Assembly (NCBI GenBank): GCA_947460085.1
Contig: CANHGA010000115.1
Location: 1-6,605, forward strand
DNA from: Synechococcaceae cyanobacterium
GTDB taxonomy: Bacteria; Cyanobacteriota; Cyanobacteriia; PCC-6307; Cyanobiaceae
Direction: 5' to 3'
DNA length: 6,605 nucleotides
In this document: positions 1 to 5,019 of the stretch, piece by piece
How positions within the stretch are numbered: the stretch's first letter is position 1
How the letters are laid out: every line of letters begins with the position of its first letter
Position numbers and translations under genes: made by a program
The notes under the pieces: model-generated
The model's input: only the letters and a program-made list of their open reading frames with translations
Database searches by the model: none
Told to the model about the DNA's origin: nothing

Positions 1-87
1 CAGCGCCTGCTCTTGGCCGAGGCCGAACGGACCTGCCGCCACCTTCAGCAGGACGACGGTTACCAAAACAGTGAGCCCTTGTTTTAA
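1..87 (+). CDS. C-terminal end of an unrecognised protein (5' truncated by the window)
   Basis: Frame 1 is open from the first base to a TAA at 85-87 and gives 28 residues ending in ...DDGYQNSEPLF. The piece is rich in Leu, Glu, Arg and Gln, in keeping with a C-terminal amphipathic helix, and finishes with a short polar tail. It is too short to assign to a family. It lies on the same strand as the CPP1-like gene that starts 77 bp later, so the two may share a transcript. That this is a real coding end, rather than chance open frame, is inferred from its helix-like composition and from the lack of any other gene there. Confidence 0.5.
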   Translation, partial: QRLLLAEAERTCRHLQQDDGYQNSEPLF

Positions 88-94
88 GGGGCAG

Positions 95-117
95 TGTTGA
101 TTGGTTTGTTGATTGGT
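95..117. repeat. Two tandem copies of an 11-bp sequence (period 12)
   Basis: TGTTGATTGGT occurs at 95-105 and again at 107-117, separated by a single T. It lies in the 77-bp gap upstream of the CPP1-like gene. Each copy contains TTGATT, which could serve as a weak -35 element, but I see no convincing -10 at the right distance. It may be a local duplication or a two-site operator; the sequence does not decide between these. Confidence 0.6.
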
Positions 118-164
118 CCGCAGAGCGGCCCGTTGCCGGGCAGGCGTCGATAGGGTGGGGTCCT

Positions 165-857
165 ATGAACCAACGCTCCGATTCCCCATCGCCACCGGCC
201 GATTCCCCGGGTCCCTACGAGCGCTTGGGGATAACGGCCGATGCCAGTTTTGATCAGGTACAGGCCGCCAAACGGGCCCGCCTCCTCGAAGTGGCTGGCG
301 ACACCATGGCCTCCTCCAGGGTGGAGGCCGCCTACGACGCCGTGTTGATGGAGCGCTTGAAGGAGCGCCAACAAGGCAAGGTGAGCACCGCAGCCAAAAC
401 CGCATCCCAGCGCGAACAGACGCCCCCGGCCCCGAAATTGGCCGTGTCGTCCCTGCCCAAGCTTCCCCAGCTGCCCAAGCTCACCCAGTTGCCCAAATTT
501 GCCCAGGCGGCCCTGCCCACGGTGGCGGCGACGCCCCAGGGCCGGGAGCTCTGGTTCCCCTTGGCCACATCAGGAGTGTTACTCGGCCTGTTGGTGTTGG
601 TGCCCGCGGCACCGCCGGAGTTGTTGTTGGCCTTGGCCACTGGCATGGCCGTGATCAACCTCCAGCGCCGCACCGGCAAATTCCTCAAGGCCGTGGGCTG
701 GAGCGTGGGCTTGCTGAGCCTGGGCTTGGTGCTCGGTGGTCTGCTGGCGGCGGGCTTGGCTCCAGCCCTTCCCCTGGGCTTCCCCTTCTCCAGTGTGCAG
801 GTGCAGAGCTTGCCCGCCCTGGTGGTGTTGCTCCTGGGAGCGCTGCTGCTCGGTTAG
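165..857 (+). CDS. CPP1-like family protein (DUF3353), J-like domain plus membrane segments
   Basis: The 230-residue product matches the cyanobacterial and plastid CPP1-like (DUF3353) family. In plants CPP1 (chaperone-like protein of POR1) stabilises protochlorophyllide oxidoreductase and affects chlorophyll synthesis and plastid protein import. A J-like domain lies at about residues 17-70 (PYERLGITADASFDQVQAAK... SSRVEAAYDAVLMERLKER). It lacks the HPD motif of true DnaJ proteins. A polar linker follows, holding three tandem hexapeptides (LPKLPQ, LPKLTQ, LPKFAQ; residues 97-114). Hydrophobic segments at about 130-150, 151-166, 178-200 and 214-230 suggest three to four membrane helices, the last ending at the stop codon. 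The ATG is preceded by GGTGGGG as a ribosome site. The family call rests on domain pattern; the exact role in this organism is inferred. Confidence 0.88.
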   Translation: MNQRSDSPSPPADSPGPYERLGITADASFDQVQAAKRARLLEVAGDTMASSRVEAAYDAVLMERLKERQQGKVSTAAKTASQREQTPPAPKLAVSSLPKLPQLPKLTQLPKFAQAALPTVAATPQGRELWFPLATSGVLLGLLVLVPAAPPELLLALATGMAVINLQRRTGKFLKAVGWSVGLLSLGLVLGGLLAAGLAPALPLGFPFSSVQVQSLPALVVLLLGALLLG

Positions 858-884
858 GGCCCTAGGCGTCCCCGTCTAGGGGCC
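858..884. terminator. Imperfect hairpin between convergent genes
   Basis: GGCCCTAG at 858-865 pairs with CTAGGGGCC at 876-884, with one bulged G and a 10-base loop. It begins directly after the CPP1-like stop and ends 8 bp before the hslO stop, so it could end transcription from both sides. There is no clean U-run on either strand, so this is a possible bidirectional terminator only. Confidence 0.45.
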
Positions 885-892
885 AATGGGCT

Positions 893-1825
893 TTAGCTGA
901 CGGCCTCAATCAACGCTTCCAGCTCGGGCGCTTCCACCACGTAATGCTCATTGCAGAAGTGGCAGGTGACCTCGGCTTGGCCGTCTTCCTGCAGCATGGC
1001 TGTCAGTTCATCGCGGCCAAGTAGTTGCAGGGCCCCAACGCTGCGGTCCCGGCTGCAGGGGCACTGGAAGTTCACGCTTTGGCGGTTGGTTGCCAGTTCC
1101 AGGGGTTGGGGATCGAGGTCCGGGAAGATGTCTTCCAGGAGGCCCTGCAGGTTGGTGGTGTGCTCGGCCAGCCGCTGGCTGAAGCCCCTCACCTCCCGGC
1201 AGCGCTCTTCCAACAGGGCCACCAGGGCGGGTTCGCGGGCGGCCTTGGGGAGCACCTGAACCAACACCCCACCGCTGCAGCGCACTCCCTGGCTATCGAT
1301 TTGCTCGCCCACAAACACCGCCGATGGGGTTTGCTCGGAATGGACCAGGTAGAAGGCGAGGTCGTCGCCAATGCCACCGCTCACCAGTTCCACCGTGGAG
1401 CTGAACGGTTCTCCCACGCCCAGGTCGCGGACGACGTGGAGATAGCCCGTGCCGGTGGCTGTCTTGAAGTCGAACTGGCTGCCGCCATCGACGGGTTGCA
1501 CCAGATCCAGCTCGAGCTGGGGATTGCCCACGTAGCCCCGCACCGTGCCATCACGCCCCGCATCCACCATCAATCCCTTCAGGGGCCCATCGGATTGGAT
1601 GCGCAGGTTGACCCGGCCGTGGGCCACCTTCATGGAACTGGCAAGCAGCAATCCCGCCGTCATGCTGCGGCCCATTAGGGCCGTGGTGAGAAACGACAGC
1701 CCATGCCTTTGGCGGGCTACCTGACTGGCTTCCGTCGTGGTCACGGCCACCATGCGGATGCCCCCATCGGCGGCCGTAGCTCTCAGCAACTGGTCGCCCA
1801 AAGGATCGTTCCCTGACTCAGGCAT
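893..1825 (-). CDS. hslO: Hsp33 redox-regulated molecular chaperone
   Basis: Hsp33 is a cytoplasmic holdase that is switched on by oxidation: four cysteines bind zinc when reduced and form disulfides under oxidative stress combined with heat. The 310-residue product has the full family architecture. The N-terminal core carries DGPLKGLMVDAGRDGTVRGY (residues 79-98) and a GTGYL strand at about 125-129. The C-terminal redox switch has C255-P-C257 and C288-H-F-C291, spaced as in active family members. Its length is close to that of typical Hsp33 proteins. The ATG start at 1825 has AGGGA eight bases upstream. It lies 15 bp downstream of the ABC ATPase stop on the same strand, so the two are probably co-transcribed. 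All four switch cysteines are present, so normal redox control is expected. Confidence 0.97.
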   Translation of the reverse strand: MPESGNDPLGDQLLRATAADGGIRMVAVTTTEASQVARQRHGLSFLTTALMGRSMTAGLLLASSMKVAHGRVNLRIQSDGPLKGLMVDAGRDGTVRGYVGNPQLELDLVQPVDGGSQFDFKTATGTGYLHVVRDLGVGEPFSSTVELVSGGIGDDLAFYLVHSEQTPSAVFVGEQIDSQGVRCSGGVLVQVLPKAAREPALVALLEERCREVRGFSQRLAEHTTNLQGLLEDIFPDLDPQPLELATNRQSVNFQCPCSRDRSVGALQLLGRDELTAMLQEDGQAEVTCHFCNEHYVVEAPELEALIEAVS

Positions 1826-1840
1826 CGTACGAATCCCTGA

Positions 1841-2482
1841 TCAGGCCCCTGGCGGCTCGAGGGGGGCGAGCATGCCGTCGTGCATGCGCCAGAGCTGGTC
1901 GATCACTCCCGCGAAGAGCTCCGGTTCGTGGGTGACCACCAACAAAATGCGGTCTTTTGCAAGCACTGCGAGCAGATCGAGGATCTCGCGGCGCACGCTC
2001 CAGTCGAGGCCGGCGGTGGGTTCATCGAGGAGCAACACCTTGGGGTTGCGCAGTAATTGCACCGCCAGGGCCAGCCGGCGTTGCTGGCCGCCGCTGAGTT
2101 GTTCCGGTGCCTGCTGGAGGGAGAGGCCCCCCAGGCCCACCAGGGTGAGCACGGCTTCGGCGTTGTCGGCGCTGAGGCGCCGCTGGCCCAACTTCAGTTC
2201 CTGGCCCACGCTGAGCCCCAGGAAATGCCGTTCGGGGAACTGAAAGACCAGACCGCTCAGCCAGCGCCGTTGGCGGCCGTTGAGCCCTTCCCCATTCCAG
2301 GTGACCGAGCCGGTCTTCGGCTCCGCCAGACCGCTGATCACCTCAAGCAAGGTGGTTTTGCCACAACCACTCGGACCTGCCACCAGGGCAGGAGCTCCGA
2401 TGGCCAGTTGCAGATTGATCTGGCGCAGCACCGGTGAAGCGGCGGTGGCGCTTTGGTACGAGACGTCGCGCAGCTCGAGCAT
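1841..2482 (-). CDS. ABC transporter ATP-binding protein, ECF/CbiO-like
   Basis: This 213-residue single-domain ATPase would energise a membrane importer from the cytoplasmic side. All motifs are intact: Walker A GPSGCGKT (36-43), Q-loop Q81, signature LSGGQ (129-133), Walker B VLLLDEP (149-155), D-loop GLD (158-160) and switch His185. The Q-loop reads FQFPERHFLG, the QFPE form typical of EcfA/CbiO ATPases of cobalt, nickel and vitamin uptake systems. Related plastid proteins exist in plants (the ABCI/NAP group). No membrane subunit is encoded in the window, so the substrate is unknown. The frame is open upstream to 2617, but I start at the ATG at 2480-2482, where the domain begins (MLELRDVSYQ). 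An alternative ATG at 2555-2557 would add 25 residues of low-complexity sequence. Neither start has a clear ribosome site. It is probably the first gene of a unit with hslO. Confidence 0.92.
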   Translation of the reverse strand: MLELRDVSYQSATAASPVLRQINLQLAIGAPALVAGPSGCGKTTLLEVISGLAEPKTGSVTWNGEGLNGRQRRWLSGLVFQFPERHFLGLSVGQELKLGQRRLSADNAEAVLTLVGLGGLSLQQAPEQLSGGQQRRLALAVQLLRNPKVLLLDEPTAGLDWSVRREILDLLAVLAKDRILLVVTHEPELFAGVIDQLWRMHDGMLAPLEPPGA

Positions 2483-2555
2483 CTGCCAAGCATGCCTGGT
2501 GTGTTGGGGGCCTGGCGTGTTTGATAGGGGGATCCTTGTTGTTTTGGTTTCTGCC
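2483..2555. promoter_or_regulatory. Divergent intergenic region between the ABC ATPase and DUF3531 genes
   Basis: This 73-bp stretch must hold the promoters of two divergent gene pairs unless transcription starts inside one of the genes. It contains a near-palindrome, CCAAGCATGCCTGG at 2486-2499 (six of seven arm pairs match), and a direct repeat CCTGGTGTGTT (2495-2505) / CCTGGCGTGTT (2511-2521), offset by 16 bp with one mismatch. I cannot place a convincing -10/-35 pair on either strand. A regulatory role is inferred from position. Confidence 0.45.
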
Positions 2556-2999
2556 ATGGAGGTGCGCTTCCGCGAATTTGACCCTTTCAATTGCTGGATC
2601 TGGTTGCGCTTTGCCAATCCCCCCGGCGGTGGTGAACGGGGCTACGTGGAAACGGCCTTGGATAGCTGGTTTTTCCTGGGGAAATGCGGCGCCTTCAACG
2701 CTGAGGCGTTGCAGGTGCATGAGGAGGGCGCCGAGCTGAGCTGGATGGCCTACGACAGCGAAGACGCCCAGGCGGCCATGCCCGCCTTGATGCACAACAT
2801 GGGCCCGATGGAGTACCAGGAGAACTGGGCCCGCTGCTGGCTTGACCTGGGCACCAGTGATGGCTTCGCCCTCGATGTCTTGATCAATGCCCTGCGCCAG
2901 CTCAACCAGGATGTGGTGGAGATTGAGGAGCTCCTGATCGGGGGTCTCAACGACGACTGGCCGATTGAGGAGCAACCCGAGTCGGTCTTCGACGACTAG
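2556..2999 (+). CDS. DUF3531 family protein
   Basis: The 147-residue product belongs to DUF3531, a family known from cyanobacteria and plant plastids with no established function. It opens with MEVRFREFDPFNCWIWL, has an aromatic core (LDSWFFLGKCGAFNAE, residues 35-50) and a conserved-looking stretch at about 63-110 (WMAYDSEDAQAAMPALMHN, YQENWARCWLDLGTSD). It ends in an acidic tail (DDWPIEEQPESVFDD). It is soluble, with no signal peptide or membrane helix. The ATG at 2556 is chosen because the family domain starts there; the open frame upstream is the shadow of the ABC gene. No strong ribosome site precedes it. It lies 27 bp upstream of rsmE on the same strand and is probably in one operon with it. 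Confidence 0.88.
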   Translation: MEVRFREFDPFNCWIWLRFANPPGGGERGYVETALDSWFFLGKCGAFNAEALQVHEEGAELSWMAYDSEDAQAAMPALMHNMGPMEYQENWARCWLDLGTSDGFALDVLINALRQLNQDVVEIEELLIGGLNDDWPIEEQPESVFDD

Positions 3000-3026
3000 C
3001 GCGATCGGCATCTCCCCCCGTAGCCA

Positions 3027-3764
3027 GTGGTTCGCGAACTGCGTCGCCTGTTGATCCCCCCCCACCGCCTGGTGGGCGCGGGCCTTGAGCTGCCGCTCGA
3101 GGCCGAGGAATTGCACTACCTGCGCCGGGTGTTGCGGCTGCGCGAGGGCGATCGTTTTGCCCTTAGTGATGGGGTGGGCCATCTCTGGACCGCAGCCCTT
3201 GCGGGCGGCACAAGTGCGGTCTTGGATCAACCGGTGGATGGGCCCCTGCAGGCTGAAGCCAGGCCGTTGCTGCCCCTGGAACTGGCGGTGGCTTTGCCCA
3301 AGCGCGATGGTGAGCTGGTGCTGCGCATGGCCTGTGAATTGGGCTTTGATCGCCTCACGCCCCTCAAGGCTGAGCGCAGTGTTCCAGGCCCGTTCAACAG
3401 CGAGCGCTGCAATCTCATCCTGCGGGAGGCAGTCGAACAGTGTGAGCGGCTGTGGTCTCCCGAACTGGGGGCCTTGCAGCCAGCCGAAGCTTGCCTTGGC
3501 CAACCGCCCTTGGGTCTGGGCCTGCTAGCGACGACGCGCCGAGAAGAACTTCCCTTGCTGGCGGCAGCGCTGGAGCAGCAAAGCCTTTCTGCTCAGGGCG
3601 TTGTGATGGCGATCGGGCCGGAAGGGGGCTGGAGCCCCACCGAAGAGGAATTGGCCATCTCCAAGGGCTGGATCCCGGTCAGCCTGGGACCCACGATTCT
3701 GCGCAGTTCCACGGCGGCGGTAGCAGCTGCGGCGCTGCTCAGCCATTGGCGGGCGGGGCTGTAG
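3027..3764 (+). CDS. rsmE: 16S rRNA (uracil(1498)-N(3))-methyltransferase
   Basis: RsmE methylates N3 of U1498 in 16S rRNA within the 30S subunit, using S-adenosylmethionine. The 245-residue product has the usual length and layout. The N-terminal PUA-like part contains LRRLLIPPHRL (5-15), HYLRRVLRLREGD (30-42) and a strand-rich section. The C-terminal SPOUT knot has LPKRDGELVLRMACELGFDR (90-109), REAVEQCERL (133-142), the AdoMet-loop motif IGPEGGWSPTEEE (196-208) and SLGPTILRSSTAAVAAA (219-235). The start is a GTG at 3027; no in-frame ATG fits the family N-terminus. It follows DUF3531 by 27 bp. The final helix of the knot uses RSST in place of the common RTET wording, which I take as normal variation. 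Confidence 0.95.
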   Translation: MVRELRRLLIPPHRLVGAGLELPLEAEELHYLRRVLRLREGDRFALSDGVGHLWTAALAGGTSAVLDQPVDGPLQAEARPLLPLELAVALPKRDGELVLRMACELGFDRLTPLKAERSVPGPFNSERCNLILREAVEQCERLWSPELGALQPAEACLGQPPLGLGLLATTRREELPLLAAALEQQSLSAQGVVMAIGPEGGWSPTEEELAISKGWIPVSLGPTILRSSTAAVAAAALLSHWRAGL

Positions 3765-3770
3765 AGCCCC
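3755..3770 (+). terminator. Perfect hairpin spanning the rsmE stop codon
   Basis: GGGGCT (3755-3760) pairs with AGCCCC (3765-3770) around a four-base loop, GTAG, which includes the TAG stop of rsmE. There is no U-run after it. It lies six bases before a second hairpin, so the pair may act together to end transcription. Confidence 0.4.
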
Positions 3771-3775
3771 CCTTG

Positions 3776-3793
3776 GAGCTGAGAGATCAGCTC
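3776..3793. terminator. Perfect hairpin at the convergent junction, GNRA-type loop on the + strand
   Basis: GAGCTGA (3776-3782) pairs perfectly with TCAGCTC (3787-3793) around the tetraloop GAGA, a stable GNRA loop in + strand RNA; G3775 and T3794 can extend it by a wobble pair. The right arm contains the stop codon of the minus-strand gene. Only two U residues follow on the + strand, so it is a plausible rather than typical terminator of rsmE. Confidence 0.5.
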
Positions 3794-4167
3794 TTCAGCA
3801 TGTCTTTACCCATGGTCTTAAAGCCCGCGAGGTTCGCGCCGGCGCGGCGGCGGGCCGTGGGCACGGCATTGACGGGGTTGAGGCAGTCGGGCGCGAAGGT
3901 GGCGGTGCTCGGCGCTGGCATGGACTCTTGGGCAGCCCGCAGCTCGGCGGCGATGGCTTCGGCCGTCGTCAGGGTGCTGGAGGGGGCTTCAGCTGCCTTG
4001 GGCGCTGGCGGCTGGTTGGAATCGCCAGGCTTGGGTGCCATGGTTTTTGCTGGAGCCGATTGAACTGCCGCAGCCTTCTCGGCTGCAGGCCTGATCGCAA
4101 CTGCCGCGGGCGTGGCCCCTTCGCTGCCGAAATCGTGGCGGAAAACTTCCTTGCGGTTGAACACCAT
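3787..4167 (-). CDS. Small Ala/Pro-rich protein with conserved-looking ends, unknown function
   Basis: I do not recognise a named family. The 126-residue product has three parts: a short basic, aromatic N-terminus (MVFNRKEVFRHDFG); a low-complexity Ala/Pro/Lys stretch (about 18-65), probably disordered; and a C-terminal part with a predicted helix (TTAEAIAAELRAAQES, 67-82) followed by a basic segment, FAPDCLNPVNAVP and then TARRRAGANLAGFKTMGKDM (104-123), ending LKS. The single Cys is residue 95. There is no signal peptide or membrane helix. That it is real is supported by the convergent hairpin at its stop, a -10-like GATAAT 24 bp upstream of its ATG, and distinct, less repetitive ends around the linker. 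The linker with two basic ends suggests a tethering or nucleic-acid/protein-binding role, which is speculation. Confidence 0.7.
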   Translation of the reverse strand: MVFNRKEVFRHDFGSEGATPAAVAIRPAAEKAAAVQSAPAKTMAPKPGDSNQPPAPKAAEAPSSTLTTAEAIAAELRAAQESMPAPSTATFAPDCLNPVNAVPTARRRAGANLAGFKTMGKDMLKS

Positions 4168-4190
4168 GACGGCAGCAACGTCTTGAGCCG

Positions 4191-4196
4191 ATTATC
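4191..4196 (-). promoter_or_regulatory. Candidate -10 element for the small minus-strand gene
   Basis: On the minus strand the sequence reads GATAAT, one base from the TATAAT consensus, 24 bp upstream of the ATG at 4167. This would give a 5' leader of roughly 15-20 bases. The -35 position 17 bp further upstream (GCTGAA) is poor. It is the most AT-rich spot in the 93-bp divergent region. Confidence 0.35.
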
Positions 4197-4260
4197 AATG
4201 GCGATCGGCCACTTCAGCGGCCTGGCTTAGATCTGTGCAACACAAGCGAGGCCCCCTGCG

Positions 4261-5019
4261 TTGACTGCCGTCCTGCTGAGCTGGCTCTCTGCCCTGTTGG
4301 TCAATGGGCTGTTGATCGCCCTGGCCCAGCGACTGCCCCTGCTGACCAAGGCGGGCTGGGTGCACGCCGGCATCCTGGGCACCCTCCTTTGGGGCAGTTT
4401 GGGGCCCAGGGGCTGGTTGGCCGTGGTGGCCTATTTGGCCCTGGGCTCGATGGTCACCAAGCTGGGCTTTCGCAGCAAGCAGGCCCGGGGTCTGGCGGAA
4501 GCCAGGGGTGGCCGGCGGGGCCCGGAAAACGTCTGGGGTTCGGCGGCCACCGGGGCCGTGTTGGCCCTGGCAACCCAACTCCTCCCTCCCCAGGCCACCC
4601 CGGTGTTGCTGGTTGGTTTTGCCGCCAGTTTTGCCGCCAAATTGGCGGACACCTTCGGCAGTGAAATCGGCAAGCGCTGGGGCCGCCACACCCTGTTGAT
4701 CACTACCCTTAGAGCGGTTCCCCCCGGTACGGAGGGGGCCATCAGCCTGGAGGGCACCGCCGCAAGCCTGGTGGGCAGTGCCCTGATGGCCTCGCTGATG
4801 GGCCTGCTGGGACTACTGCCAACGGCGATGGGCTGGCTCCTCGTGTCCCTTGTGGGCTTGCTCGCCACACTGATTGAAAGCGTGATTGGGGCAACCTGCC
4901 AACACCGCTTCAGCTGGCTCACCAATGAACTGGTGAATGGCCTGCAAACCACGATTGCGGCCCTCATCGCCATGGCCTGTTTCCTGCTGCTGGGCCTCCC
5001 GGCGCCGGTTGTGGCGTAG
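4261..5019 (+). CDS. DUF92 / TIGR00297 membrane protein, VTE6-like (putative phytyl-phosphate kinase)
   Basis: The 252-residue integral membrane protein belongs to DUF92. The plant member VTE6 is reported as phytyl-phosphate kinase, making phytyl diphosphate from salvaged phytol for tocopherol, phylloquinone or chlorophyll. Family signatures are present: KLGFRSKQARGLAEARGGRR (67-86) running into GPENVWGSA (87-95), AAKLADTFGSEIGK (125-138), PPGTEGAISLEGT (154-166), IESVIGATCQ (205-214) and TNELVNG (221-227). Hydrophobic stretches at about 2-22, 36-64, 93-108, 111-127, 167-187, 188-209 and 229-247 suggest six to seven helices. The start is TTG at 4261: an in-frame TAG lies at 4228-4230, no ATG or GTG lies between, and GAGG sits nine bases upstream. 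The 3' end overlaps the sigma gene on the other strand by 207 bp. The kinase role here is inferred from the family. Confidence 0.9.
   Translation: MTAVLLSWLSALLVNGLLIALAQRLPLLTKAGWVHAGILGTLLWGSLGPRGWLAVVAYLALGSMVTKLGFRSKQARGLAEARGGRRGPENVWGSAATGAVLALATQLLPPQATPVLLVGFAASFAAKLADTFGSEIGKRWGRHTLLITTLRAVPPGTEGAISLEGTAASLVGSALMASLMGLLGLLPTAMGWLLVSLVGLLATLIESVIGATCQHRFSWLTNELVNGLQTTIAALIAMACFLLLGLPAPVVA

Noticed and set aside
84..405. Minus-strand frames across the CPP1-like start
   Set aside because: They are antisense to the CPP1-like gene, Arg/Pro/Gly-rich and without recognisable motifs.
1025..1678. 217-residue open frame on the plus strand inside hslO
   Set aside because: It is fully antisense to hslO, which has all family motifs; the His/Ala/Gln-rich product is typical of a shadow frame.
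2343..3503. 386-residue open frame on the minus strand
   Set aside because: It lies antisense to DUF3531 and rsmE and continues into the ABC gene in a different frame. It matches no family and is expected from GC-rich codon use.
3000..4208. Several GCGATCG strings resembling the cyanobacterial HIP1 octamer GCGATCGC
   Set aside because: The copies I checked (near 3001, 3148, 3609 and 4201) lack the final C, so no full HIP1 site was found and they do not amount to a repeat family.
4840..4893. Cys/His cluster (C302, H305, C310, H315, H318) in the sigma tail resembling a zinc site
   Set aside because: The residues are forced by the complement of membrane-helix codons of DUF92, and the spacing fits no known zinc-binding motif, so it is probably chance.
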